NCBI RefSeq assembly: GCF_914484835.1
Contig: NZ_CAJZAR010000052.1
Coordinates: 1 to 64,000, forward strand
Direction of reading: 5' to 3'
Length of the DNA: 64,000 bases
From: Paraburkholderia tropica
GTDB taxonomy: Bacteria; Pseudomonadota; Gammaproteobacteria; Burkholderiales; Burkholderiaceae
Positions 42,247 through 52,020 of this stretch are shown here, in pieces. The notes below the pieces were generated by a model. The model was not told the origin of the DNA. It did no database searches and was given only the letters and a program-made list of their open reading frames with translations. Both the position numbers and the translations under genes were made by a program. Position 1 is the stretch's first letter, and each line of letters opens with the position of its first letter.

Positions 42247-45200
42247 CACTCCACCACCCGCGCAGGCGGCTCCATCTTCCCGCGCTTCGCATCCCACCAC
42301 ACGCGCAGCCGGTCCATATACAGATACACCACCGGCGTCGTATAGAGCGTGAGCATCTGACTCACAATCAGGCCGCCGACGATCGAAATCCCCAGCGGCG
42401 CGCGCAGCTCCGCGCCTTCGCCGCGCCCGAACGCCAGCGGCAGCGCGCCGAGCAGCGCCGCGCAGGTGGTCATCATGATCGGGCGGAAGCGCAGCAGGCA
42501 GGCCTGATAGATCGCGTCGCGCGAACTCAGTCCTTCGCGCGAGGCCTGGATCGCGAAGTCCACCATCATGATCGCGTTCTTCTTGACGATGCCGATCAGC
42601 AGAATCACGCCGATCAGCGCGATGATGCTGAACTCGGTCTTGAACAGCAGCAGCGCGAGCAGCGCGCCCACGCCCGCCGAGGGCAGCGTCGAGAGAATCG
42701 TCAGCGGATGGATGTAGCTCTCGTACAGAATGCCCAGCACGATATACACGGCCAGCAGCGCCGCGAGAATCAGGACCGGCTGGTTGCTCAGCGACTGCTG
42801 GAACGCCTGCGCCGTGCCCTGGAAGCTGCCGTGGATGGTCTGCGGCATGCCGATCTCGGCCATCGTGTCGTAGATGGCCTGAGTCGCGTCGGAGAGCGAT
42901 TTGCCCGGCGGCAGGTTGAACGAGATCGTCGAGGCCACGAACTGGCTCTGGTGATTCACCGAGAGCGGCGTCGTGCCCGGCCCGAACGAGGCGATGGCCG
43001 AGAGCGGGATCATGGTTTCCTTCGCCGTCGACACGGCCGCACCCGACGACGCGCTCGACTTGCCGCTCGCGGCGATCGAGTTGATCGCGAGATTGCGCGC
43101 GGAGTCGGCGGCGATGGTCGCGGCGCTCGTCGACGAGGTGCCGCCCGTGCCGCCCGACGACGCGCTCGACGTGGCTGTGGACGTGACCGTGCCCGCCGTC
43201 GCGTTGGTGCTCTGCGCGCCGCTCGCGGTGCCGCCCGAGGTGCTGACCCAGATCTGCTTGAGCATCTCCGGGCTCTGCCAGTATTGCGGCGCGACTTCCA
43301 TCACCACGTGATACTGGTTGAGCGGGTTGTAGATGGTCGAAACCTGGCGCTGGCCGAACGCGTCGTAGAGCGTGTTGTCGATCTGCGAAGGCGTGATGTT
43401 CAGCCGCGCCGCGCTCTGGCGGTCGATCGTCACCATTGCTTCGAGGCCGCCTTGCTGCTGGTCCGAATTCACGTCCGCGAGTTCGGGGCGCGCCTGTAGC
43501 GCTTCGGTGAGCTTCGGCCCCCACTTGTAGAGGTCGGCGGTGTTGTCGGCGAGCAGCGTGAACTGATACTGCGCGTTCGACTGCCGCCCGCCCACGCGGA
43601 TGTCCTGGACCGATTGCAGGAAAGTGCGCGCGCCCGCCACGTTCGAGAGCGGCCCGCGCAGTTGCGCGATCACTTCGTCGGCGGAGAGCTTGCGCTCGCT
43701 TTTCGGCTTGAGCGAGACGAACATGAAGCCCGCGTTGGTCGCGCGTCCGCCCGTGAAGCCCGCCACGGAATCCACGGCCGGGTTCGCCTGCACGATGCGC
43801 TGCATTTCGGCGAACTTCACCTTCATCGCCTGGAACGAGGTCGACTGGTCGGCCTGGATGCCGCCGATCAGACGCCCGGTGTCCTGCTGCGGGAAGAAGC
43901 CCTTCGGCACGATCACGTAGAGCACCACGTTGAGCGCGATGGTCGCGAGCAGCACCATCAGGATCAGCAGCGGGTGCGCGAGCGCCCAGCCGAGCGTGCG
44001 CTCATAGCCGTTCTGCATGCGCACGAAGCCGCGTTCGAGCCAGCGCGAAAAGCGGCCTTCCGGCTTCTTCTCGTGCGCTTCCTGGAGCAGTCGCGAGCAC
44101 ATCATCGGCGTGAGCGTGAGCGAGACCGCGAGCGACACCGCGATGGCGAGCGAGAGCGTGAGCGCGAACTCGCGGAACAGGCGTCCGACGATGCCGCCCA
44201 TCAGCAGGATCGGCAGCAACACGGCCACCAGCGAGACGCTGATCGAGAGCACCGTGAAGCCCACTTCGCGCGCGCCGAGCAGCGCGGCCTTCATGCGCGG
44301 CACGCCGCTTTCGATATGGCGCGAGATGTTTTCGAGCACCACGATGGCGTCGTCGACGACGAAGCCCGTCGCGATGGTCAGCGCCATCAGCGAGAGGTTG
44401 TCGAGCGAGAAGCCCATCAGGTACATGGCCGCGAAGGTGCCGATGATCGAGATCGGCACGGCCACGCTCGGGATCAGCGTCGCGCGCCAGTTGCGCAGGA
44501 ACAAGAACACCACCATCACCACGAGCGCCACGGCGATGATCAGCGTGTGCTCGGTGTCCTTGAGCGAGGCGCGGATGGTGACCGAGCGGTCCGAGGTGGG
44601 AATCACGTCGACGTCGGCGGGCAGCGAGGCCTTCAGTTGCGGCAGCATCGCGACCACGCGGTCGACGGTCTCGATGATGTTCGCGCCCGGCTGGCGGTAC
44701 AGGATCACCAGCACCGAATGCTTGCCGTTGGCGAGGCCGAGATTGCGCAGGTCTTCCACCGAATCGACCACTTCGCCCACATCCGAGAGCTTCACGCCAG
44801 CATTGTTGCGGTAGGCGATGACGAGGTCTTTATACTGGCTCGCCTTGCTCGCCTGGTCGTTGGTGTAGAGCTGGTAGCGCTGCGGGCCGAACTCGATGTC
44901 GCCCTTCGGACTGTTCGCGTTCGCGGAGGCGAGCGCTGCGCGCACGTCTTCGAGGCCGATGCCGTAGTGGAACAGCGCGTGCGGCTCCAGTTCGATGCGC
45001 ACGGCGGGATTGGCCGAGCCGCTCACGTCCACTTCGCCGATGCCGTCGACCTGCGAGAGCGACTGCTGCAGCACCGTGGCCGCCGAGTCGTAGAGCTGGC
45101 CCGCGCTGAGCGTGGGCGAGGTGAGCGCGAGGATCAGGATCGGCGCGTCGGCAGGGTTGACCTTGTGATACGTGGGGTTCGAGCGCAGGCTCGTCGGCAG

Positions 45201-45554
45201 GTCGGCGCGCGCAGCGTTGATGGCCGCCTGCACGTCGCGCGCGGCGCCGTCGATGTCGCGGTTCAGGCCGAATTGCAGCGTGATGCGCGTGCTGCCCACC
45301 GAACTCTGCGAGGTCATTTCGCTGACGTCGGCGATCGAGCCCAGGTGGCGTTCGAGCGGACTCGCCACGCTGGTCGCCACGGTTTCCGGGCTCGCGCCCG
45401 GCAAGGTGGCCTGCACCGAGATGGTCGGGAAATCGACTTGCGGCAGCGGCGCCACCGGCAGCTTCGTGAACGCGAAGAGGCCGGCGAGCGCGATGCCGAG
45501 CGCGAGCAGCGTGGTCGCCACGGGGCGCGAGATGAACGGGCGCGAGAGATTCAT
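42246..45554 (-). CDS. mdtC: RND efflux transporter, MdtC type
   Basis: 1,102-residue inner-membrane RND pump subunit of the HAE-1/MdtBC group, with the usual 12 membrane helices and two large periplasmic loops. ATGFVVDDAIVVLENISRHI in TM4 holds the proton-relay Asp pair. It is longer than the ~1,030 typical of MdtC because of a Ser/Thr/Gly/Ala-rich insertion at about residues 770-840 in the second periplasmic loop. This gene follows mdtB by 4 bases on the same strand. The MdtB/MdtC heteromer works with MdtA and an outer membrane TolC-type channel, which is not in this window. Confidence 0.93.
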   Translation of the reverse strand: MNLSRPFISRPVATTLLALGIALAGLFAFTKLPVAPLPQVDFPTISVQATLPGASPETVATSVASPLERHLGSIADVSEMTSQSSVGSTRITLQFGLNRDIDGAARDVQAAINAARADLPTSLRSNPTYHKVNPADAPILILALTSPTLSAGQLYDSAATVLQQSLSQVDGIGEVDVSGSANPAVRIELEPHALFHYGIGLEDVRAALASANANSPKGDIEFGPQRYQLYTNDQASKASQYKDLVIAYRNNAGVKLSDVGEVVDSVEDLRNLGLANGKHSVLVILYRQPGANIIETVDRVVAMLPQLKASLPADVDVIPTSDRSVTIRASLKDTEHTLIIAVALVVMVVFLFLRNWRATLIPSVAVPISIIGTFAAMYLMGFSLDNLSLMALTIATGFVVDDAIVVLENISRHIESGVPRMKAALLGAREVGFTVLSISVSLVAVLLPILLMGGIVGRLFREFALTLSLAIAVSLAVSLTLTPMMCSRLLQEAHEKKPEGRFSRWLERGFVRMQNGYERTLGWALAHPLLILMVLLATIALNVVLYVIVPKGFFPQQDTGRLIGGIQADQSTSFQAMKVKFAEMQRIVQANPAVDSVAGFTGGRATNAGFMFVSLKPKSERKLSADEVIAQLRGPLSNVAGARTFLQSVQDIRVGGRQSNAQYQFTLLADNTADLYKWGPKLTEALQARPELADVNSDQQQGGLEAMVTIDRQSAARLNITPSQIDNTLYDAFGQRQVSTIYNPLNQYHVVMEVAPQYWQSPEMLKQIWVSTSGGTASGAQSTNATAGTVTSTATSSASSGGTGGTSSTSAATIAADSARNLAINSIAASGKSSASSGAAVSTAKETMIPLSAIASFGPGTTPLSVNHQSQFVASTISFNLPPGKSLSDATQAIYDTMAEIGMPQTIHGSFQGTAQAFQQSLSNQPVLILAALLAVYIVLGILYESYIHPLTILSTLPSAGVGALLALLLFKTEFSIIALIGVILLIGIVKKNAIMMVDFAIQASREGLSSRDAIYQACLLRFRPIMMTTCAALLGALPLAFGRGEGAELRAPLGISIVGGLIVSQMLTLYTTPVVYLYMDRLRVWWDAKRGKMEPPARVVE

Positions 45555-45558
45555 CGCG

Positions 45559-48500
45559 TCAGTGCTCCGGGCCGGACGTGGGCGCGGGCGGCGTGGGATG
45601 CGAGTCGCCGCCGAAGCGCTTGCGCAGCCGCGCCGCGATCGAATCGAACGCGAGATAGATCACGGGCGTCGTGAACAGCGTGAGCGCCTGGCTCACGATC
45701 AGGCCGCCCGCGATGGCGATGCCGAGCGGCCGCCGCAATTCCGAGCCCGCGCCCATGCCGAGCATCAGCGGCAGCGCGCCGAGCAGCGCCGCCATCGTCG
45801 TCATCATGATCGGGCGGAAGCGCAGCAGGCAGGCCTGATAGATCGCTTCGCGCGGCGGCTTGCCTTCGTTGCGTTCGGCGTCGAGCGCGAAGTCGATCAT
45901 CATGATCGCGTTCTTCTTCACGATGCCGATCAGCAGCACGATGCCGATGATGCCGATGATGTCCAGATCGTGCCCGCTGATCATCAGCGCGAGCAGCGCG
46001 CCGATACCGGCCGAAGGCAGCGTCGAGAGAATCGTGATCGGATGCACGAAGCTCTCGTAGAGCACGCCGAGCACGATGTACATCGTCACGATGGCCGCGA
46101 GGATCAGGAACAGTTCGTTCGAGAGCGACGCCTGGAACGCGAGCGCCGCGCCCTGGAAGCGCGTCTGGAACGAGCCGGGCAGGCCGACTTCCTGTTCCGC
46201 CTGCTGGATCGCCTTGACCGCCGCGCCCAGCGACGCGCCCGGCGCGAGGTTGAACGACACCGTGGTGGCCGGGAACTGCGAGAGGTGCGAGACCAGCAGC
46301 GGCGCGGGCCGCTCGTGGAACTTCGCGATGGCCGAGAGCGGCACCTGGCCCGTGGTCGAGGTCGAGGAGGGCAGGTAGATCGAGTTCAGCGAGTCGGTGT
46401 AGTGCTGCATCACCGGGTCGGCTTCCAGAATCACGCGGTACTGGTTCGACTGTGTGAAGATGGTCGAGATGATGCGCTGGCCGTAAGCGTCGTAGAGCGC
46501 GTTGTCCACGGTCGCGGGCGTGATGCCGTAGCGCGCCGCGCTCGCGCGGTCGATCTCGATGAACACCGAGTTGCCCTGATCCTGCAGGTCGGTGGCGACG
46601 TCGGCGAGTTCGGGCACCTGCTGGAGGCGCTGCACGAGCTTGGGCACCCAGGTTGTGAAGTCCTGGATGTTCGGCGTCGTGAGCATGAACTGATACTGCG
46701 TCGGGCTCACGGTCGAGTCGATCGTCAGATCCTGCACGGGCTGCATGTAGAGCGTCGCGCCCGGCATATGCGAGGTCGCCTGTTGCAGATCGCGGATGAT
46801 CTGGCTGGCGGTCTCGCTGCGGTCGTCGCGCGCCTTCAGGTTAATGAGCATGCGGCCGCTGTTGAGCGTGATGTTCTGGCCGTCCACGCCGATGAACGAC
46901 GTGAGGCTCTCCACGTTTTCGTTCTTGAGAATCTCGGTGGCGAGCGCCTGCTGACGCTCGGCCATCGACGCATACGAGACCGATTGCGGCGCCTGCGTGA
47001 TCGCCTGGATCACGCCCGTGTCCTGCACGGGGAAGAAGCCCTTCGGCACGTAGACGTAGAGCACGCCCGTGAGCACGAACGTGGCGGCGAACACGAGCAG
47101 CGTGAGCCGCTGGCGCGCGAGCACCCATTCGAGCGCGACGCCGTAGCGGCCGATGATGTAGTCGAAGAACGCGTGCACGCGCGCCTCGAAGCGGCGGCTT
47201 TCGGCGGGCGGCGTGTGGCGCAGCATCTTTGCGCACATCATCGGCACCAGCGTGAGCGAGACGATCGCCGAAATCACGATGGTCACGGCCAGCGTGATCG
47301 CGAATTCGTGGAACAGGCGGCCGACCACGTCGCCCATGAACAGCAGCGGGATCAGCACCGCGATCAGCGAGACCGTGAGCGAGATGATGGTGAAGCCGAT
47401 CTGTTTCGAGCCCTTGAGCGCCGCTTCGAGCGGCGGGTCGCCGTCTTCCACGTAGCGCGCGATATTTTCGATCATCACGATGGCGTCGTCGACGACGAAG
47501 CCGGTCGCGATGGTCAGCGCCATCAGCGAAAGATTGTCGAGCGAGAAGCCGCACAGATACATCACGGCCAGCGTGCCGATCAGCGAGAGCGGCACCGAAA
47601 GGCTCGGGATGATGGTGGCGTAGACGTTCGCGAGGAACAGGTACATCACGAGCACGACCAGCACGACCGACATCAGCAGTTCGAACTGCACGTCGCGCAC
47701 CGAGGCGCGGATCGTGGTCGTGCGGTCGGTGACGATCTGCACGTCGAGCGCCTGCGGCAGCGACTCCTGCAATTGCGGCAGCAGCGCCTTGATGCTGTCC
47801 ACCACGGCGATCACGTTCGCGCCGGGCTGGCGCTGCACGTTCACGATGATCGCGGGCGTGTTGTCCACCCACGCGCCGAGCTTGGTGTTCTCCGCGCCCT
47901 GCACGATGTTCGCCACGTCGGTGAGCATCACGGGGCGGCCGTCGCGGTAGGCGATCACGGCGTCTTTATAGGCGTCGGCGTCGGTGAGCTGGTCGTTCGC
48001 GTTGATCGTGTAGGCGCGCGTCGGGCCGTCGAAGTTGCCCTTCGGCGTGTTGACGTTGAGGTTCGAGATGCTGGTGCGCAGGTCGTCGAGATTCAGGCCG
48101 TAGGCGGCGAGCGCGCGCGGATTCGCCTGAATCCGCACGGCCGGGCGCTGGCCGCCCGAGAGACTCACGAGCCCCACGCCCGCGACCTGCGAGATCTTCT
48201 GCGCGAGACGCGTGTCGGCGAGATCCTGGATCTGCGTGAGCGGCAGCGTCTTCGAGGTGATGGCGAGCGTGAGGATCGGCGCGTCGGCGGGATTGACCTT
48301 GGCGTAGATCGGCGGCGCGGGCAGGTCCGAGGGCAGCAGGTTGCCGGCCGCGTTGATGGCGGCCTGCACTTCCTGTTCGGCGACGTCGAGCGGCAGGTCG
48401 AGGCTGAACTGCAACGTGATGACCGAGGCGCCCGCCGAGCTTTGCGACGACATCTGGTTCAGCGACGGCATCTGCCCGAACTGGCGTTCGAGCGGCGCGG

Positions 48501-48690
48501 TGACCGAGGACGTCATCACGTCCGGGCTCGCGCCCGGATAGAAGGTCTGCACCTGGATGGTCGGATAGTCGACTTCGGGCAGCGCCGAGAGCGGAAGAAA
48601 CCGCAGCGCGACGAGACCGACCAGCATGATCGCCGCCATGAGCAGCGCCGTGCCGACCGGGCGCAGGATAAAAGCGCGGGAAGGATTCAT
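45559..48690 (-). CDS. mdtB: RND efflux transporter, MdtB type
   Basis: 1,043-residue RND pump subunit of normal length. It has 12 membrane helices, two periplasmic loops, and the TM4 segment ATGFVVDDAIVMIENIARYV. It begins MNPSRAFILRPVGTALLMAA, as in MdtB. It lies 5 bases after mdtA and 4 bases before mdtC, so the three genes form one operon. Substrates in relatives include novobiocin, bile salts and other amphiphiles; here they are unknown. The 1,183-codon frame on the opposite strand over this gene is a composition artefact. Confidence 0.95.
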   Translation of the reverse strand: MNPSRAFILRPVGTALLMAAIMLVGLVALRFLPLSALPEVDYPTIQVQTFYPGASPDVMTSSVTAPLERQFGQMPSLNQMSSQSSAGASVITLQFSLDLPLDVAEQEVQAAINAAGNLLPSDLPAPPIYAKVNPADAPILTLAITSKTLPLTQIQDLADTRLAQKISQVAGVGLVSLSGGQRPAVRIQANPRALAAYGLNLDDLRTSISNLNVNTPKGNFDGPTRAYTINANDQLTDADAYKDAVIAYRDGRPVMLTDVANIVQGAENTKLGAWVDNTPAIIVNVQRQPGANVIAVVDSIKALLPQLQESLPQALDVQIVTDRTTTIRASVRDVQFELLMSVVLVVLVMYLFLANVYATIIPSLSVPLSLIGTLAVMYLCGFSLDNLSLMALTIATGFVVDDAIVMIENIARYVEDGDPPLEAALKGSKQIGFTIISLTVSLIAVLIPLLFMGDVVGRLFHEFAITLAVTIVISAIVSLTLVPMMCAKMLRHTPPAESRRFEARVHAFFDYIIGRYGVALEWVLARQRLTLLVFAATFVLTGVLYVYVPKGFFPVQDTGVIQAITQAPQSVSYASMAERQQALATEILKNENVESLTSFIGVDGQNITLNSGRMLINLKARDDRSETASQIIRDLQQATSHMPGATLYMQPVQDLTIDSTVSPTQYQFMLTTPNIQDFTTWVPKLVQRLQQVPELADVATDLQDQGNSVFIEIDRASAARYGITPATVDNALYDAYGQRIISTIFTQSNQYRVILEADPVMQHYTDSLNSIYLPSSTSTTGQVPLSAIAKFHERPAPLLVSHLSQFPATTVSFNLAPGASLGAAVKAIQQAEQEVGLPGSFQTRFQGAALAFQASLSNELFLILAAIVTMYIVLGVLYESFVHPITILSTLPSAGIGALLALMISGHDLDIIGIIGIVLLIGIVKKNAIMMIDFALDAERNEGKPPREAIYQACLLRFRPIMMTTMAALLGALPLMLGMGAGSELRRPLGIAIAGGLIVSQALTLFTTPVIYLAFDSIAARLRKRFGGDSHPTPPAPTSGPEH

Positions 48691-48695
48691 GCGGC

Positions 48696-50084
48696 TTACT
48701 GGCTCGAAGCTTCAGAGGCGTGACGGCGATGGCGGTGAGCGCCCGAGGCGGCGCCGGCCCAGGAAGCACCGGAAGCGCCCGAGGCCGCGGATGCGCCGGA
48801 CGCACCCGACGCGTGCTTGGGCCGCTCGGCGGGGATCGTGATTTTCGAGCCTTCGCGCAGGCGGTCCGAACCGTCGATCACGACGCGTTCGCCCACGGCG
48901 AGACCCGAGGCGATGCTGGTGCGTTCGGCGTCGATCGGCCCGGCTTTCACGAGGCGCACGGTCACGGTGTTGTCCGGCTTCACGACGTAGACGTACTGGC
49001 CCTGCGAGCCGTTGAGCACGGCCGAGGTGGGCACGATCACGGCGTTGTGGATCGTGTCGACCAGCAGGCGCGCGTTGACGAACTGGTTCGGGAACAGCGA
49101 CTGGTCGTCGTTCTTGAAGCTCGCGCGCAGCTTGACGGTGCCGGTCGTGGTGTCGATCTGGTTGTCGAGCGTCTGCAGATAGCCGGTTTCGAGCATCGTG
49201 GTGTTGCTGCGGTCGTAGGCGGTCACCGACAGCTTCGTGCCCGCGCGCATCTGCTTCATGATCGACGGCAGGTTGTCTTCCGAGGTCGTGAAGATCACGC
49301 TGATCGGCTGCAACTGCGTGAGCACGACGATGCCGTTGGTATCGCCCGAGGTGACGTAGTTGCCCGGATCGACCTGACGCAGGCCCACGCGGCCCGAGAC
49401 CGGCGCGGTGATGCGCGCGTAGGTGAGATCGAGCTTGTAGGTGTCGATGTTGGCCTGATCCGACTTGACCGTGCCTTCGTATTGCTTGACGAGCGAGGCT
49501 TGCGTGTCGACCTGCTGGCTCGCGATCGAGTCCTGCGCGAGCAGCGTCTGGTAGCGCTTGAGGTCGAGGCGCGCGGTGGCGAGCAGCGCCTGGTCGCGCG
49601 CGAACTGGCCTTCGGCGTTGGCGAGCGAGATCTGGTACGGGCGCGGGTCGATCTGCGCGAGCACATCGCCCTTTTTCACCATCTGGCCTTCCTCGAAGTT
49701 CACGCTCTGGAGCGTGCCGGACAGTTGCGTGCGCACCGTGACGTCGGCGAGCGGCGTGACCGTGCCGAGCGCCGTGATGACGATGGGCATGTCGCCGGCC
49801 TTCGCGGTGGCGACGCTCACGGGCTGCGGCATGTTGGCGAACGCGCCGGGGCCGCCGCGGCGCGAATGCGCGCCGCTCGCCGCGCCGGGCGCGCCCGCTT
49901 CGCCCTTCAGGCTCAGGTTCCACGGATGCCAGCGCAGCAGCGCGATGAGCGCGACGATCAACACGATCACGACGGCGATGAGCTTGCCGCGGCTCTTGCG
50001 CCGGACCTCGCCCGACGGCGGCGTGGCGTTGGCGGACGGCGTGTCGCGACGAGGGGAATCGGGGCGCTTTTCTTGTTGATCCAT
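48696..50084 (-). CDS. mdtA: RND efflux periplasmic adaptor, MdtA type
   Basis: 462-residue membrane fusion protein. A basic N-terminus and one transmembrane anchor (residues 32-50) are followed by lipoyl, alpha-hairpin and beta-barrel domains. VTVRTQLSGTLQSVNFEEGQ (about residues 115-134) and YARITAPVSGRVGLRQVDPG (about residues 220-239) are the two lipoyl halves. The C-terminus is an Ala/Gly/Ser repeat tail (GASGASAASGASGAS) ending in a His/Arg-rich stretch, not found in E. coli MdtA. First gene of mdtABC. Confidence 0.93.
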   Translation of the reverse strand: MDQQEKRPDSPRRDTPSANATPPSGEVRRKSRGKLIAVVIVLIVALIALLRWHPWNLSLKGEAGAPGAASGAHSRRGGPGAFANMPQPVSVATAKAGDMPIVITALGTVTPLADVTVRTQLSGTLQSVNFEEGQMVKKGDVLAQIDPRPYQISLANAEGQFARDQALLATARLDLKRYQTLLAQDSIASQQVDTQASLVKQYEGTVKSDQANIDTYKLDLTYARITAPVSGRVGLRQVDPGNYVTSGDTNGIVVLTQLQPISVIFTTSEDNLPSIMKQMRAGTKLSVTAYDRSNTTMLETGYLQTLDNQIDTTTGTVKLRASFKNDDQSLFPNQFVNARLLVDTIHNAVIVPTSAVLNGSQGQYVYVVKPDNTVTVRLVKAGPIDAERTSIASGLAVGERVVIDGSDRLREGSKITIPAERPKHASGASGASAASGASGASWAGAASGAHRHRRHASEASSQ

Positions 50085-50495
50085 CGGTCAGGTCGGTTAC
50101 GAGGTCGGTGACTGCTTGTCGGTTGAGCGGATTGGCTGCGCGTACGGCGTGCCGCGTAGCGTCGGTGGCTGCGGCGCAGGCCGCCGATGCTACGCGAGGC
50201 GCGCGCAAGCTTGATGTCAGGCGCCGCCACGCTGGCTGGCGTGCGGTGCACGGCTGGCGGGAGGGGCGGTCGGCCTGACGTCGCGGGTTGTCATCACGGG
50301 GCCGCGCGGGTGCGTGCGCGATGCGCGCTGAATCCGCGAAGGCACATTCGACGCCGTACAGACTCCTTACGGCGGCAAAAAGCATGATGCTACGTCGCTG
50401 TGTTCGTTACAGTCCAGTACCGTATCTTTCGAGACGTTACGAACGTTACAGGGCGTGTCATTTGTCCGTCAGGACGGGGGCCAGGATGGGCCTGG
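50085..50495. other. mdtA upstream control region
   Basis: 411 bases between the IclR stop and the mdtA start, both on minus. Three copies of CGTTAC occur at 50405-50410, 50435-50440 and 50444-50449. On the minus strand these read as GTAACG repeats, two of them 9 bases apart. They may be a regulator site for mdtABC. No gene is seen. Confidence 0.5.
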
Positions 50496-51365
50496 TCAAG
50501 CCTGATGAGCGGTCGCGGCGACCTTCGCGGCAGGCGGTGGCGGCAGGCAGGCGGTGCCGCCGATTTCGGTGGCGATGCGTTCGATGCACTCGCGCAGCAT
50601 CGGCACCGCGTGCGTGACGAGCCAGTCGCGCGGGCATTGCTGCGCGGCGCCGCCGCAGTTGATCGCGTAGAGCTCGCCGCTCGGGCCGAAGAAAGTGCCG
50701 GCGATCGCGTTCAGGCCTTCGTACCATTCGCCGATCGCCATGCCGTAGCCTTGCTCGGCGGTTTCGGCCAGCGCCGCGTCGAGCCGGCTGCTGACGAAGC
50801 CCCAGTCGTTGCCCGCGGCGGCTTGCAGGGCGGAGGTGAGCTCGGCGCACTCGGCGGCTTCGAGCGAAACGAGATAGGCGCGGCCCACGGCGGTGCGGCT
50901 CATGTCGATGCGCGCGCCCACTTCGAGCCGCGAAACGAGCACGGCCGAGCGCGGCCGGATGGCGTCGATCACGACCATGTCGAGCCGGTCGCGCACGGCC
51001 AGATGCACGGACAGCGCGGTGCGCTCGGCCAGTCGGGTGAGGAAGGGCCGCGCGCGGGCGCGCAGGTCGGAGCTGCGCAAAAAACCGTTCGAGAGTTCGA
51101 GCACCGACGAGGTGAGCACGAAGCGCTCGCTGTCGGGCAGGCGGGCGAGGAAGCCCGTGGAGACGAGCGTGCCGGTCAGGCGCGAGAGCGTCGCTTTCGG
51201 GATGCCCGTGAGTTCGGTGAGTTCGCGATTGCCGAGCGCCACGTCGGCGGCGGCGATGGCGCGCAGCACGGCGAGGCCGCGGGCGAGCGCGGTGACTTCT
51301 TCGGCGTTGCCGTCTTTGTCGCGGGACGTGTCGGTACGGACGCGGTGATCGGGAGCGGTGGTCAT
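50496..51365 (-). CDS. IclR-family transcriptional regulator
   Basis: 289-residue regulator. An N-terminal winged helix-turn-helix (residues 25-85, with LTELTGIPKATLSRLTGTLV) precedes the IclR effector domain (residues 100-275). That domain contains LAVRDRLDMVVIDAIRPRSA and the conserved GYGMAIGEWYEGLNAIAGTF. The start is ATG 51365. The neighbouring genes give no substrate clue: mdtA lies downstream on the same strand, 411 bases away, and a long gene-free region lies upstream. It could be an orphan regulator or act on mdtABC. Confidence 0.9.
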   Translation of the reverse strand: MTTAPDHRVRTDTSRDKDGNAEEVTALARGLAVLRAIAAADVALGNRELTELTGIPKATLSRLTGTLVSTGFLARLPDSERFVLTSSVLELSNGFLRSSDLRARARPFLTRLAERTALSVHLAVRDRLDMVVIDAIRPRSAVLVSRLEVGARIDMSRTAVGRAYLVSLEAAECAELTSALQAAAGNDWGFVSSRLDAALAETAEQGYGMAIGEWYEGLNAIAGTFFGPSGELYAINCGGAAQQCPRDWLVTHAVPMLRECIERIATEIGGTACLPPPPAAKVAATAHQA

Positions 51366-51604
51366 GAGCGTGGAATTTCCGAAACGCTATTTCAATTTTG
51401 TTTGCGCGAGATGCGAGTTTTAACGCTTAAATCGAGACCGATTTTCGTGCCCGACAGGTACCGATCCATCGGACAAAAGCCAGGCTACATCAGGGAAAGC
51501 GGGTCGCAGCAGCGGTTTTTTGGGGCACTCGTAAGGTGTTTGATAGTTCGCGTATTTTGGTTAGATTTTGCTTGACTTAGTCAGCGTCTAGATAAAAAAT
51601 GGAA

Positions 51605-51771
51605 CCTGATTTCGACAGGACTTCGAGATATTCGCGCGGGCAAACGTTATGCGAGCAACGCGTGCAAACGTTGTGCATATATTGCGCGAGCGGCAATCGA
51701 AGGCGGGTTGGATGCAGGCCAGGTAGCGAACTTCACCTGCGCAAAGAACCCCGCGGCCTTGCGGGGTTTTT
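51605..51771 (+). ncRNA. Candidate small RNA ending at an intrinsic terminator
   Basis: TTGACT at 51572-51577 and AT-rich GATAAAAAAT (51591-51600) form a plausible promoter, although spacing is imperfect. About 170 bases on is the terminator at 51747-51771. A 13-base motif, gcaaacgtt-n-tgc, occurs twice (51640-51652 and 51664-51676). I do not recognise an RNA family. The exact start is a guess. Confidence 0.35.
51747..51771 (+). terminator. Intrinsic terminator
   Basis: AACCCCGC (51747-51754) pairs with GCGGGGTT (51761-51768) across a 6-base loop, followed by TTT. Confidence 0.85.
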
Positions 51772-51986
51772 ATGTGCCTCGGTTTATGCATTGAGCATAA
51801 ATTCGGGACTTCGCGCACTGAGCCGCCTACCCATTCGGCGGGCATGAAAAACGTCCCCATTGCCGAATCCGCGTGTGTGTCGCCGCGGTCTGCAATGCAT
51901 TGCGGAAGAAGGTCAGACAAACGTCGTCCTTGTCGAATACCGGCTCTCAGGTTCTAGCACGGCCCTCGGAATGGCTAGAACTTTTC

Positions 51987-52020
51987 AAAGCGTCACGTTC
52001 ACACGTGACGCTTTTTTTTT
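51987..52020 (+). terminator. Strong intrinsic terminator
   Basis: AAAGCGTCACGT (51987-51998) pairs perfectly over 12 bp with ACGTGACGCTTT (52003-52014) across TCAC. The T-run is nine bases long. No gene or clear promoter is visible upstream. Confidence 0.92.

Noticed and set aside
43614..45674. A 686-codon + strand frame opposite mdtC
   Set aside because: Antisense shadow of mdtC, with the same His/Arg/Glu-biased composition and no recognisable motif.
45172..48723. A 1,183-codon + strand frame opposite mdtB
   Set aside because: The opposite strand encodes a textbook MdtB. This frame is rich in Arg, His, Asp and Glu with no domain, as expected for the antisense shadow of a GC-rich gene.
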